From DASRHK01 sp035650495 (GTDB lineage Bacteria; Pseudomonadota; Gammaproteobacteria; Nevskiales; Nevskiaceae): a stretch of 64,000 bases of DNA. The notes below the pieces were generated by a model. It had not been told where the DNA came from and searched no databases. It saw nothing but the letters and a program-made list of their open reading frames with translations. Position numbers and translations under genes: made by a program. The stretch covers positions 16,481 through 80,480 of the forward strand of contig DASRHK010000104.1 of assembly GCA_035650495.1 (NCBI GenBank), written 5' to 3'. This document shows positions 1-9,419 of this stretch, one piece after another (within the stretch, counting starts at the first letter, position 1; every line of letters begins with the position of its first letter).

Positions 1-307
1 CGTCGGGGCTTTCGTCGTTGCTCCAGGACAGCCGCGCATTGGGTGTCACCCCGAGGTACTTGCCGAAGAACGCGATCGGCTGCGGGTTCCCGGCGAACAC
101 CAGCCGGTAGCCGCCGCCGAGACGGACATCCATCTCGCAGGAAAGCAGGGTCATGCCGGCGGATTTCGGCACCCACCAGCGCGTGAACTGATCGGGCTGC
201 GTCCACGCTTCGAAGACGATGCGCGCCGGCGCATTGAAGGCTCGCGTCACGACGAGCTCACGCTCGGACTTCCGCTCGATCGCCGTGCTGTAGGTCGGGT
301 CAGTCAT
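1..307 (-). CDS. SRPBCC/AHSA1-like protein (partial, C-terminus outside window)
   Basis: The gene runs off the left edge, so only about 102 N-terminal residues are visible. They begin MTDPTYSTAIERKSERELVV and continue with FNAPARIVFEAW and FTRWWVPK, a spacing typical of the first strand-helix-helix unit of AHSA1/START-like lipid-binding folds. Members of this family are small cytoplasmic proteins that bind hydrophobic ligands or are co-encoded with ArsR regulators. The ATG at 305-307 is the first in-frame start. It is divergent from the PhoD gene, with 133 bp between them holding a 19-bp palindrome. The specific ligand cannot be told from the sequence. Confidence 0.85.
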   Translation of the reverse strand, partial: MTDPTYSTAIERKSERELVVTRAFNAPARIVFEAWTQPDQFTRWWVPKSAGMTLLSCEMDVRLGGGYRLVFAGNPQPIAFFGKYLGVTPNARLSWSNDESPD

Positions 308-397
308 TTCGGTCTCATGTTGGGTGGTCCTGTCCCTTAGTCGTTCTGGGGAGCGCCAAATCGACAAGGCCCGAGTGCGACCGAACCACGGCCTCGT

Positions 398-416
398 GCA
401 TCACTGACAGTGATGC
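398..416. promoter_or_regulatory. 19-bp perfect palindrome, candidate operator
   Basis: GCATCACTG-A-CAGTGATGC is a perfect dyad with 9-bp arms around one central base. It lies between the divergent starts of the SRPBCC gene (307, minus) and phoD (441, plus). Its place and size fit an operator for a dimeric repressor. The regulator is not identifiable here; SRPBCC genes often sit beside an ArsR gene, which would be left of the window. Confidence 0.5.
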
Positions 417-440
417 CTGATTTTCGGGAGGGGGTCGATC

Positions 441-2507
441 ATGGGCGTGAATCGCAGACAGTTCATCCTCGCAGCCGCGGCACTGGGCTGTCCCGCGGTC
501 TGGGCTCGATCGGCGACCCGGCCGTCCGCGCTGGCGTGGCACGAGCGGCGCGATCTCTATCCGCAGGGCGTTGCCTCGGGCGATCCGCATCCCGATAGCG
601 TGATCCTGTGGACGCGCCGGCCCTTCGAGCGCGGCGCGCAATCCGCGCAGCTCACGGTCGAGCTCGCGCTCGATCCCGGCTTCACGAAAGTGATCGCGAG
701 CGCCGCGACACCGGTGCACGCCGACGCCGATTGGACTTGCCGCGTGCTCGTCGGCAACCTCGCTCCGCGCACCGTCTACTGGTACCGCTTCACCGACGCG
801 CAGGGCAACGGCAGCCGCATCGGCCGCACGATCACCGCGCCGCGCGATCGCGACACGCACGCGGTGAAATTCGCTTTCGTCTCCTGCCAGTCGGTGAACG
901 AAGGCGCGCAGAACGCGTATCGACGGATGATCTACGAGGATCGCCGCGCGCCAGAGGCGGAGCGTCTCGGCTTCGTGCTGCACCTCGGCGATTTCATCTA
1001 CGAGGTCGTGGAATACCCCGACGAAGTGAAGACGCGCTACGACCGCACGATCTACGACCTCGGCCGCATTCCCGACGCGCGCAAGGTCGCCAACTTCCAC
1101 GTGCCGACCACGCTCGAAGGTTATCGCTTCGTCTGGCAGGCGCATCTCAACGATCCCGACATCCAGGATGCGCGCGCTTACCTGCCCTTCGTGCCGATGT
1201 GGGACAACCACGAGTTCTCCTGGCAGGGCTGGCAGAGCTTCATCAAGTACGGCCAGAAGGTCGAGCCGGCGCAAGCGCTGAAGGTCGCGGCGATGCAGGC
1301 GTGGTTCGAATACCAGCCGGCGCGCGTCCTGAAATCCAGCGGGCCGTCGCTCGAGCGCTTCGACGCTCCGAGCGTCAGCAACGCGCCGATCACGAAATTC
1401 GACGATGCCGGGCTCGGCATCGAGCCGAACAACCAGACGGCGATCAACGCGCTCATCGGCTATCGCACGCTGCGCTACGGCCGCAACGTCGAGCTCGTCA
1501 TCACCGACCAGCGCAGCTACCCGATGGAAGATCCGACCAACGCAAGCGAGCTCGAATCGCTGCCGGTGCCGGATCTCGCCGGCTTCTATCCCGAGGAAGT
1601 CGTGCAGATCGTCGACGGCGGCCGCGCGTACAACGGTGGCAAGCCGCCCGACAAGATCAGGTTCGGCGGCGCCGAGATCGACAACTACCGCAAGGACGCC
1701 GCGCCGTGGACGCTGCTCGGCGAGACGCAGCGGCGCTGGTTCATCGAGCGCCTGCAGCAGTCGCAGGCGACGTGGAAGATCTGGGGCAGCTCGCTCGGCA
1801 CGCTCGACTGGCGCGCCGATCCGCAGAACCTTCCCGACGCGCTCAAGGCGAAATGGCCGGGCGGCTACGCGATGTTCGGCGGCGGCGACTTCGGCGCGGC
1901 TTATGCGGAGCGCGGCGAGATCTACGACGCGATCGCGCGCGAGAAGATCACCGGCTTCGTCACGGTCGCCGGCGACCGGCACAGCTTCTGGGCCGGCTAC
2001 GCCGCGAAGGCGCTGCCGCCGAAAGCCTTCGAGCCTGTGGGTCTCGCGTTCGTGACCGGCTCGGTGTCGGCGCCGGGACTGGTCGAGTCGTTCGAGCACA
2101 ATTTCCCGAAGGACCATCCGTTGCGCGCGCTGTTCCTCGTCGACGGCGAGCAAGGCACCAAGCCCGAGCCGACGGTCAACATGACGCTACGGCTCGGCGT
2201 GCGCTCGTCGCTCGAGTACGCGAAGTCGAAGGACCTCGCCAAGGCGCACGCGGCCGCGAATCCGGACAATGCGCCGCATCTGAAATTCCTCGACCTCGGC
2301 GGTCACGGCTATTCGACCGTGCGCGCGACGCCGCACGACATCGAGACGGAGTTCGTCTGCATTCCGCGCCCGATCCGGCGCAGCGAGACCGACGACGGCG
2401 GGCCGGTGAAGTACCGCGTGACGCATCGCGCGAAACTGTGGAGTGCGAAGGAGCGCCCGTTGCTCGAGTCGAAAGTCCGCGAAGGCGATCCGAAGCTGTC
2501 GATCTAG
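441..2507 (+). CDS. phoD: PhoD-family alkaline phosphatase/phosphodiesterase, Tat-exported
   Basis: This 688-residue protein begins with a twin-arginine signal (NRRQFILAAAA, residues 4-14), so it is probably folded in the cytoplasm and exported by Tat. An N-terminal Fn3-like PhoD_N region (about 35-135) is followed by the metallophosphatase domain. Metal and active-site motifs visible are VSCQ (Cys149), HLGDFIYE (Asp184), WDNHEF (255-259) and a late GDRHSFW, the order found in PhoD enzymes. Family members release phosphate from phosphodiesters and phosphomonoesters outside the cytoplasm. GGGAGGGGG eight bases before the ATG is a strong ribosome site and fixes the start. The TAG stop directly abuts the stop of the convergent Asp-box gene. 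Confidence 0.92.
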   Translation: MGVNRRQFILAAAALGCPAVWARSATRPSALAWHERRDLYPQGVASGDPHPDSVILWTRRPFERGAQSAQLTVELALDPGFTKVIASAATPVHADADWTCRVLVGNLAPRTVYWYRFTDAQGNGSRIGRTITAPRDRDTHAVKFAFVSCQSVNEGAQNAYRRMIYEDRRAPEAERLGFVLHLGDFIYEVVEYPDEVKTRYDRTIYDLGRIPDARKVANFHVPTTLEGYRFVWQAHLNDPDIQDARAYLPFVPMWDNHEFSWQGWQSFIKYGQKVEPAQALKVAAMQAWFEYQPARVLKSSGPSLERFDAPSVSNAPITKFDDAGLGIEPNNQTAINALIGYRTLRYGRNVELVITDQRSYPMEDPTNASELESLPVPDLAGFYPEEVVQIVDGGRAYNGGKPPDKIRFGGAEIDNYRKDAAPWTLLGETQRRWFIERLQQSQATWKIWGSSLGTLDWRADPQNLPDALKAKWPGGYAMFGGGDFGAAYAERGEIYDAIAREKITGFVTVAGDRHSFWAGYAAKALPPKAFEPVGLAFVTGSVSAPGLVESFEHNFPKDHPLRALFLVDGEQGTKPEPTVNMTLRLGVRSSLEYAKSKDLAKAHAAANPDNAPHLKFLDLGGHGYSTVRATPHDIETEFVCIPRPIRRSETDDGGPVKYRVTHRAKLWSAKERPLLESKVREGDPKLSI

Positions 2508-3851
2508 CTACGGCGCCGGCAACGGGATCCTGCGGTACGTCGTGCTCGCGACGCCGTCGCGCGGCTGGTTCCAGGCGACCGACACGCCCTCGGGTCCGAC
2601 GGCCATGCCGAAGTACTCGTTGAACTTGGTGTTCGCATTCGGCACCTGCGGTCCATCGGTGACTTGCACCACCTGACCGGGCGTGAGGCCACCGCTGGCA
2701 TCGAAGGTGAGCGCACGCGACAAGATCCGGTACGGCACGCTGAATCCGGTTCCCGAGCAGCGCCAGTCGCGCCAGACGACGACCAGTCGCCCATCCGGCG
2801 CGAACGCGATCAACGGATGATCGTGTTCCGCGGCGTCGGCCGCGGGATCGTCGGTCACGTCGAAGGGATCGCTCCAGGTGATGCCGCCGTCGACGCTGGT
2901 GACGATCAGGATGCGCGACACACCGCTGCGCTCGTCCGACCACGCGAGCGCGAGATGCTTGGCCCGAGCAGGACTGGGATCCGCGGCAAGCCAGCTGATC
3001 GCCTCGCTCTCCTCGTCCGGTGACGCCGTCCGCGCGACGTTGGGTGCCGCGACGGCCCGCTCGAACGTCGCGCCGCTGTCCGACGAGCGCGCGACGATGT
3101 AGTCGGTCGGCAGCGCGCCGCAATTGCTGCAGTCGAGGAACGGCCCCATCCCCGATGCATAGGCGACGTAGATGGTTCCGTCGGCGCCGACGATCGGAAC
3201 CTGCCGAGGGTCCTGCATCGCCGGATGATCGTTGGGATCGTCGACGCGCAGCTGCGGTCCCCACGTCGCGCCACCGTCGTTGGAGACTTTCAGGTTCACC
3301 CGCCCGATCGGATTGCTGAAGAACGATTCCCAGCCGACCACGAGATCCTTCTGGCCCACGCCACGCACGAGCCAGGGACGATCGACGAGATCGCCGTTGT
3401 TCTCGGTGAAGCTCACCGCGCTCAAGGCGCCGGTCCACGCATCGGTTGCATGATTCGACGTGTAGTACTCGACGCCGTTGTTGTCGCACTCGAAGTACGC
3501 CATGCCGTTGCGATCGAACGCCGGATTGTTGTCGCCACTGCACGTGATCGGCGCGAGCGCCCAGCTTCGACCGCCGTCGTGCGAGACGGACACGCCAGCG
3601 ATGTAGCCGATCACGACGTTGTCGGGATTCGTCGGGTCCACCGCGAGCGTCTGCTCGGTCTGCGCGCTGCCGGTATCGCCGGATGCGTCCTGAACGCCGG
3701 AGTCGCCCTCGCTCAGCGTCTGCTCATCGACGTTGTCGCAGGTCAACGCGGGACCGGCCAACGCCACGACCTGCGTTGCGACGCCAGAGGAATTGCCGCA
3801 CGCGGCGAGCATCAGCGCCGCGCTGCAGATGAAGAGCCCGCGCCTGCCCAT
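2508..3851 (-). CDS. Asp-box (sialidase/BNR-like) lipoprotein
   Basis: The 447-residue product starts MGRRGLFICSAALMLAACGN, a lipoprotein signal with lipobox LAAC, so the mature protein is likely lipid-anchored in the envelope. The body carries at least four Asp-box repeats (SHDGGRSW, SNDGGATW, SSDSGATF, SVDGGITW), indicating a beta-propeller of the sialidase/exo-alpha-sialidase type. The arginine triad of true sialidases was not recognised, so glycosidase activity is not claimed. Its ATG overlaps the TGA of the TonB receptor by one base (TGATG), implying translational coupling and a partnership at the cell surface, such as substrate capture. Confidence 0.85.
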   Translation of the reverse strand: MGRRGLFICSAALMLAACGNSSGVATQVVALAGPALTCDNVDEQTLSEGDSGVQDASGDTGSAQTEQTLAVDPTNPDNVVIGYIAGVSVSHDGGRSWALAPITCSGDNNPAFDRNGMAYFECDNNGVEYYTSNHATDAWTGALSAVSFTENNGDLVDRPWLVRGVGQKDLVVGWESFFSNPIGRVNLKVSNDGGATWGPQLRVDDPNDHPAMQDPRQVPIVGADGTIYVAYASGMGPFLDCSNCGALPTDYIVARSSDSGATFERAVAAPNVARTASPDEESEAISWLAADPSPARAKHLALAWSDERSGVSRILIVTSVDGGITWSDPFDVTDDPAADAAEHDHPLIAFAPDGRLVVVWRDWRCSGTGFSVPYRILSRALTFDASGGLTPGQVVQVTDGPQVPNANTKFNEYFGMAVGPEGVSVAWNQPRDGVASTTYRRIPLPAP

Positions 3852-6214
3852 CAGAACTCGAGCGCGAGCCGCGCGGTGAGCGTGCGCGGCGGATTGAGAT
3901 ACCACAGGTCGTAGAGGTTTCCGACCGTGGGCTTGACCGACGCGCCGAACGTGGCCGCAGTGACGTTGGTGATGTTGCTGACGTTCACCGCCAGCTGTGG
4001 CCGCAGCCGCCACGTGGAGTTCATCAGCACGAGGCCGGCGTTCAAGGTGCCGTAGTCGTTGATCGGATGCACTTCGGTGATGTCGCCGAAGCCCTTGCCG
4101 ACGTAGTGATAGTCCACGCGCGCGCCGATGTTGAACGGGCCGATCTGCGGCGTGACGTAGTTGAGCGCCGCCGCGTACTGCGATCTCGCGGAGCCGGGCA
4201 TCTTCGAGCCGGCGGGAACCACGCGCTGACCGCTGGAGGATGTCGGATCCGGCGCCGAGAACGGCACGGTGATGTGCGCGTCGGTCATGCCGCCCGCGAG
4301 CTCGAGCCGCACGCCGAGCGGCGTCAGCCACACGAGCGAGGATTCGAATCCCTTGCTGATCGAGTGGCCGATGTTGTCGAGATACGCGAGCGGCGGGCTC
4401 TGCGCGGTGCGCAGCGCGATCTGCGGGTCCTTCCAGTCGATGTAGAAGAGCGCCGAATCGAAGTGCAGCGTGTTCCCGAGCCACGAGGTGCGCAGGCCGA
4501 GCTCGTAATTCCACAGCTTGTCGGACTTGTACTGGGGCGGCACGCCGTTCATCGAGCTCGACGGCACGCTCTGCAGGCCGCCGAAGCGGAAGCCGCGGCT
4601 CGCGGTGAAATAGGTCGAGATGTCGCGCGAGAAGTCGAACATCGCGCTCACCTTCGGGCTCACGCCTTTCTCCGAGATGTCGTGATCGGAGAAGTTGAAG
4701 TCCATGCCGCCGTTCTGCGTGCGCGCGACGCTGCCGACGCCGGCGAAGCCGCCCTTGACCTCGGTCTCGTACAGGCGCGCGCCGGCGGAGAGGTCGAGAC
4801 GATCCCAGAATTTGTAGCCGAGGTCGAAGAACACCGCGCGCTCGTGCGCCTTGACGTTGGTCACGCCGTAGAAGAGCGTCGTCTCGTGATAGACGTCGGG
4901 CGGCGTGCCGGCCGCCTGATTGGCATCGCGGTTGGCGATGGTGTCGGTGAGGATCTCGAAGAACACCTTGTAGTCGATGTTGAAGACGCCGACGAGCCAC
5001 TGCAGTCCGTGCTTGCCGGTCGACTGCAAGCGCACTTCCTCGGAGATCGATTTCGAGCGGTCGTTGACGATCTGGAACGAGCCGGTCTCCTGCTCGAGCG
5101 GAGAAGGCAGCACCGGAAACGGCAAGGGCAACGGCAATCCGCCCGGCGGCTGGTTCGGCGGACCGGTGATCGCCGCGGTCGCATCGGCATCCAGATACCA
5201 ATCCTTGAATGTGCGCGAAGCAAGCGCAGTGGCGCGCATCGGCCCGAAGTCGTAGCCGAGCTCGAGCGAGGTGAGACCGAACCGGGTGTCGCTCGGCTGC
5301 GGCAGGATCTTCAGGCTCGTCTGCCGCGGACCGTTCGGGGAATCCACGAGCGGCGTCGCGTTCGGCGTCGCGGTGTCTTCCTGCACGTGCGTGAATTTCA
5401 CGTCGAGCGCGTCGGTCGGCCGCCACGATGCGAGCGCGCGGTATTGATTGCCGGTCGTGTAGTCGACGTCCTTCTCGCCCGAGATCGTGTTGTCGACGAT
5501 GCCGGGATAGTTGTGCCGCACGTAGCCCAGGCGCACGGCGGCGCTGTCGCCGATCGGCGCATTGACGATGCCGCCTTCGCTCCACACTGCGGTGCCGTCG
5601 GTCGGCGCGACGTATTGGCCGAACGCGCGCGCCTGCCATTCGCCGAGCGCGGGCTCCTGCAGCACATAGCGGATCGCACCCGCGAGCGCCGCGCCGCCGA
5701 AGAGCGTTCCCTGGGGCCCTTTGAGGATTTCGACGCTCTGCAGGTCGAACGCGGAGAAATCAGGCTGGATGTTGGTGATGAACGGGTCGCCGAACGACGT
5801 GTCGCCGATGAGAATGCCGGTGCCCGACGACAGCGGCGATCCCGGATACGCGTCGGTGGCGATGCCGCGGATGGAGATCTTGTTGAGGTTGGGCGCGATG
5901 CTCGTCATCGTCACGCCCGGCTTCTCCTGGATGTAGTCGGCGATGTTGAACTTGCCTTCCGACTCCAGCCGCGCGCCGTTGAACTCGTCGATCGACTCGG
6001 CAATCTCGCGCAGCGATTTCTTGCGCTTCGTGGCGGTGACGACGACGGATTCGAGCTGCGTGGTGTCCTGGTCCGCTTCAGCGGCCGGCTTCTCGGCCTT
6101 GGGACTTTGCTCCGGAACCGGAATCGTCGCGAGCGCCTGCTCGTCCGCAACAGCGTCCGCGCAGCCAACGGTCAGAGCCAGCACCAGCGCAGTCAGTCCG
6201 ACGCACTTCGGCAT
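3851..6214 (-). CDS. TonB-dependent outer-membrane receptor
   Basis: The 787-residue receptor has a signal peptide (MPKCVGLTALVLALTVG), a TonB-box-like ESVVVTATKR segment, a plug domain with the signature VEILKGPQGTLFGG, and a long beta-barrel that ends in LARLALEF, with the terminal Phe expected for BAM insertion. Such receptors import large or scarce substrates using TonB energy. I chose the ATG at 6214 rather than an ATG 11 codons upstream because GAGGAGA precedes it and the signal peptide then starts cleanly. Divergent neighbours encode two hydrolases and an MFS transporter, so an ester- or amide-containing organic nutrient is a possible ligand; this is inference. Confidence 0.92.
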   Translation of the reverse strand: MPKCVGLTALVLALTVGCADAVADEQALATIPVPEQSPKAEKPAAEADQDTTQLESVVVTATKRKKSLREIAESIDEFNGARLESEGKFNIADYIQEKPGVTMTSIAPNLNKISIRGIATDAYPGSPLSSGTGILIGDTSFGDPFITNIQPDFSAFDLQSVEILKGPQGTLFGGAALAGAIRYVLQEPALGEWQARAFGQYVAPTDGTAVWSEGGIVNAPIGDSAAVRLGYVRHNYPGIVDNTISGEKDVDYTTGNQYRALASWRPTDALDVKFTHVQEDTATPNATPLVDSPNGPRQTSLKILPQPSDTRFGLTSLELGYDFGPMRATALASRTFKDWYLDADATAAITGPPNQPPGGLPLPLPFPVLPSPLEQETGSFQIVNDRSKSISEEVRLQSTGKHGLQWLVGVFNIDYKVFFEILTDTIANRDANQAAGTPPDVYHETTLFYGVTNVKAHERAVFFDLGYKFWDRLDLSAGARLYETEVKGGFAGVGSVARTQNGGMDFNFSDHDISEKGVSPKVSAMFDFSRDISTYFTASRGFRFGGLQSVPSSSMNGVPPQYKSDKLWNYELGLRTSWLGNTLHFDSALFYIDWKDPQIALRTAQSPPLAYLDNIGHSISKGFESSLVWLTPLGVRLELAGGMTDAHITVPFSAPDPTSSSGQRVVPAGSKMPGSARSQYAAALNYVTPQIGPFNIGARVDYHYVGKGFGDITEVHPINDYGTLNAGLVLMNSTWRLRPQLAVNVSNITNVTAATFGASVKPTVGNLYDLWYLNPPRTLTARLALEF

Positions 6215-6279
6215 CTTGTTCTCTCCTCGGCGTTCCCCAACGCCCAAGCCCAGTCTGCGCCCGGCGCCTGCGGCGAACC

Positions 6280-6315
6280 TATCTAACCGGTGACACCGCT
6301 GTCACCGGTTAGATA
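6280..6315. promoter_or_regulatory. 36-bp perfect inverted repeat between divergent operons
   Basis: Sixteen-base arms (TATCTAACCGGTGACA and its exact complement) flank CCGC. The element lies 65 bp before the TonB receptor start and 36 bp before the CocE-like start. Each arm contains a smaller ACCGGT palindrome and ends in TAGATA, which could act as a weak -10 in both directions. No T-run follows on either strand and both genes point away from it, so an operator controlling both units is more likely than a terminator. The Crp/Fnr protein encoded at the end of the plus-strand operon is one candidate ligand. Confidence 0.6.
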
Positions 6316-6351
6316 ACGCAAGCCGGCCCGTCGCGAGCAGACTCGTACGCC

Positions 6352-8127
6352 ATGGCTGGCACGATGAACGACGGCGTAAACGCGATCGCGGGGAGCGTGC
6401 GGCTCGACCGCAACGTCGAAGCGCGCATGCGCGACGGCACCGTCCTGCGCGCAGATCTCTACCGGCCGGCATCGGGCGGGCGCCATCCCGTGCTTCTGCA
6501 GCGCACGCCGTACAACAAGGAATTCCTGCCGCTCACGGCGCTGACGCTCGACCCACTGCGCGCCGCGCGGGCCGGATACAACGTGGTCATCCAGGACGTG
6601 CGCGGGCGATGGGCCTCGGACGGTGGTCCGTTCTTCCTCTATCGCGACGAAGCTGCCGACGGTCGCGACACCGTCGCATGGGCGTCAGACGCCGACTGGT
6701 CCGACGGCCGCCTCGGCGCTTACGGCGTCTCGTACATGGGCGGCACCACCTGGCATGCCGCGACCAGCGGCGACCCGGCGCTCCTTGCCCTGTCGCCGAC
6801 GACGGCGCCCTGCGATTTCTGGCGCGACCACATGTGGCGAGGCGGCGCGCTGAACTGGGGATTGCTGGTGAACTGGTCACTGCAGGCGATCGGGCCGGCG
6901 GCATTGCTGCGCGCGAACAAGGACAAGTCGGATCGCGACGCTTCGTTCCTTCAGCTCGTCGACGACATCGACGCGTTCGACGAGCGCGTGCGCGCGCTGC
7001 CGTTGCGCGACTTTGCGCCCGCGCGCGCCGACGACGCGGAGTTCCTGCCGTTCTTCCGCGAAGTGCCGCGGCATCCGGCGCCCGACGCGTGGACCGACGC
7101 GCTGCTCATCGCGGGCAAGCATCGCAACGTGCGCGCGCCGGCGCTGATCATCGCCGGCTGGCACGACATCATGCTCGACGGTGATCTCGAGCACTTCGCG
7201 TCGATGCAGCAGCACGCCGCAACGGAGCAAGCGCGGCGCGCGACCCGCATCGTGATCGGCCCGTGGTCGCACGGGATGTTCGGCTCGACGGTGGGCGACG
7301 TCGACTTCGGCATGCGCGCGAGCGGCGCGACGCTCGATCTGCGCGAGGACCTGACGTCCCTGCAGCTGCGCTGGTTCGATCGCTGGCTCAAGGGCGAGCG
7401 CAACGGCGTCGACGAGGAAGCGCCGGTCAGGATCTTCGTGCAGGGACTGAATCGCTGGCGCGGCGAAACGTCGTGGCCGCTCGCACGCGCCAGATCGACC
7501 AGGCTCTATCTGCGCTCGAAGCACGGCCTGTCGTGGGAGCCGCCCGGCGCGAGCGAGATCGAAGACGCGTATCCGTACGACCCGCGCGATCCCCGCCCCA
7601 CCTGCGGCGGCTCGCTGTTGATGCCCGCCGTCTACCGGCGCGGACCGGTGGATCAATCGCCGATCCTGTCGCGCAGCGATGTGCTCACCTATACGAGCGA
7701 CGTGCTGGCATCGGATCTGGAGGTGACGGGTCCGGTCACGTTCGTGCTGTATGCAGCCAGCGACGCGCGCGACACCGACTGGATGGTGAAGCTGTGCGAC
7801 GTGCACGCGGACGGCCGCACGCTCAACGTCACCGATGGCGTGCTGCGCGCGAGCTATCGCGAATCGGCAACGTCGCGGCGCCTGCTGGAGCCCGGCGCGG
7901 TCGTGCGCTACGAAATCGCGCTGCATCCGACGTCGATGCTGTTCCGTGCGGGCCATCGCCTTGCCGTGCTGATCACCTCGAGCGATTTTCCGCGCTACGA
8001 TCGCAATCCGAATACGGGCGAGCTCGGCATCGACGCGCGCACCTTCGCGACGGCGCGCCAAAAGGTCTTCCATGACAGCGTACGCGCTTCGCACCTGATG
8101 CTGCCGATCATCCCGAACGAGCCATGA
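6352..8127 (+). CDS. CocE/NonD family alpha/beta hydrolase
   Basis: The 591-residue enzyme matches the X-Pro dipeptidyl-peptidase S15/cocaine esterase family. The nucleophile elbow is GVSYMGG (Ser127), the acid is probably Asp272 in AGWHD, and the His is probably His307 in GPWSHG. The C-terminal third has the jelly-roll region of the family (EVTGPVTFVLY). Family members cleave esters, amides or acyl groups of small molecules; the substrate is not known. No clear signal peptide is seen, so it is probably cytoplasmic. Its TGA overlaps the next ATG (ATGA), starting a tightly coupled hydrolase-transporter-esterase operon. Confidence 0.9.
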   Translation: MAGTMNDGVNAIAGSVRLDRNVEARMRDGTVLRADLYRPASGGRHPVLLQRTPYNKEFLPLTALTLDPLRAARAGYNVVIQDVRGRWASDGGPFFLYRDEAADGRDTVAWASDADWSDGRLGAYGVSYMGGTTWHAATSGDPALLALSPTTAPCDFWRDHMWRGGALNWGLLVNWSLQAIGPAALLRANKDKSDRDASFLQLVDDIDAFDERVRALPLRDFAPARADDAEFLPFFREVPRHPAPDAWTDALLIAGKHRNVRAPALIIAGWHDIMLDGDLEHFASMQQHAATEQARRATRIVIGPWSHGMFGSTVGDVDFGMRASGATLDLREDLTSLQLRWFDRWLKGERNGVDEEAPVRIFVQGLNRWRGETSWPLARARSTRLYLRSKHGLSWEPPGASEIEDAYPYDPRDPRPTCGGSLLMPAVYRRGPVDQSPILSRSDVLTYTSDVLASDLEVTGPVTFVLYAASDARDTDWMVKLCDVHADGRTLNVTDGVLRASYRESATSRRLLEPGAVVRYEIALHPTSMLFRAGHRLAVLITSSDFPRYDRNPNTGELGIDARTFATARQKVFHDSVRASHLMLPIIPNEP

Positions 8128-9419
8128 GCGCCGACGAAACAATGTCTCCTGCAGTCGATCGGCGCGCCTGGGTCGCGCTCGGCGTGCTCTGGTTCGTCTA
8201 CGTGCTCAACTTCCTCGACCGGCAACTGCTGTCGATCCTCGCCAAGCCGATCCAGGACAGCCTCCGCGTCACCGACGGTCAGCTCGGGCTCATCAGCGGT
8301 CTCTACTTCGCGTTGTTCTATTGCTTCCTCGCCATTCCAGTCGCGTGGCTGGCCGATCGATCCAACCGCGTCCGCGTGCTCTCCGCGGCGTGCGCGCTGT
8401 GGAGCGCGGCGACCATCGGCTGCGGGCTGGCGGTGAGCTACGCGCAGCTCGTCGCCGCGCGCATGACGGTGGGCATCGGCGAAGCCGGCGGCGTGCCGCC
8501 GTCCTACGCGATCATCTCCGACTATTTCCCGCCGACGCGCCGCGGCACCGCGCTCGGCATCTTCAACTTGGGCCCGCCGGTCGGTGCGGCGCTCGGCACC
8601 GCGTTCGGCGCTTCGATCGCCGCCGCCTTCGGCTGGCGCGCGGCGTTCCTGGTGCTGGGCGCGGTTGGCGTCGTCGCGGCCGTGGTGACGCTCCTCGTCG
8701 TGCGCGAGCCGGCGCGCGGCGGGCTCGATCACGCGTCCGCGGCGAGCGGCGCGACAAGCGGCTTCTGGAATGCGGTGGCGTTGTTCTTCTCCACGCCGAC
8801 GCTGCTCCTCGCCGCCCTGGGCAGCGGCGCAACGCAATTCGTCACCTACGGGCTCGGCAATTTCGCCACGCTGTTCCTGATGCGCGAGAAGGGCATGACG
8901 CTCGGCGACGTCGCGATCTACTACGCGCTGGTCCTGGCGATCGGCATGGGCGGAGGCATCTTCGTCTCCGGACGCATGATCGATCGCTACGCACGACGCT
9001 CGAAGCGGGCGTACGCGCTGCTCCCGGCGGCGTCGCTCCTCTTCGCGATCCCGTTCTATCTGGGTTTCGTCTGGACGTCCTCGTGGCCGATCGCCCTGCT
9101 GCTGCTGACGGGCCTCTTTTTCCTGAACTACTTCTACCTCACCTCGTCTGTGACGCTGGTGCAGCAGGAAGTCCGGCCCGATCAGCGCGTGATGTCGGGC
9201 GCGCTGCTGCTGCTCGTGATGAACTTCATCGGGCTGGGCCTCGGGCCGACCTACGTCGGCGCGGCGAGCGACTTCTTCCGCGCAGATCATCCCGACCACT
9301 CGCTGCAGATGGCGCTGTACACGCTGGTGCCGTTCTACCTCCTGGCCGCCGGGATTTTCCTCCTGCTGTCGCGCGTGCTGCGCAAAGCGGAAAGCAACAA
9401 CCGAGAGCTCGCTCCATGA
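8124..9419 (+). CDS. MFS transporter (spinster-like)
   Basis: This 431-residue membrane protein has about 12 hydrophobic segments. The N-terminus carries NFLDRQ in the first segment and an AWLADRSNR loop after the second, the usual MFS motif A position. The N-terminal pattern resembles the spinster/aromatic-acid-type branch common next to catabolic genes. It likely moves the substrate or product of the flanking hydrolases across the inner membrane. It overlaps both neighbours by four bases (ATGA at each junction), so the three genes are almost certainly made together. Confidence 0.9.
   Translation: MSADETMSPAVDRRAWVALGVLWFVYVLNFLDRQLLSILAKPIQDSLRVTDGQLGLISGLYFALFYCFLAIPVAWLADRSNRVRVLSAACALWSAATIGCGLAVSYAQLVAARMTVGIGEAGGVPPSYAIISDYFPPTRRGTALGIFNLGPPVGAALGTAFGASIAAAFGWRAAFLVLGAVGVVAAVVTLLVVREPARGGLDHASAASGATSGFWNAVALFFSTPTLLLAALGSGATQFVTYGLGNFATLFLMREKGMTLGDVAIYYALVLAIGMGGGIFVSGRMIDRYARRSKRAYALLPAASLLFAIPFYLGFVWTSSWPIALLLLTGLFFLNYFYLTSSVTLVQQEVRPDQRVMSGALLLLVMNFIGLGLGPTYVGAASDFFRADHPDHSLQMALYTLVPFYLLAAGIFLLLSRVLRKAESNNRELAP

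Noticed and set aside
2508..3851. True sialidase (neuraminidase)
   Set aside because: Asp-boxes are present, but the catalytic Arg triad and the FRIP motif were not seen; Asp-boxes alone occur in many non-enzymatic propellers.
6280..6315. CRP-type binding site reading of the inverted repeat
   Set aside because: The GTGA and TCAC half-sites are eight bases apart, not six as in the CRP consensus, so a canonical CRP site is not supported, though another Crp/Fnr relative could still bind.
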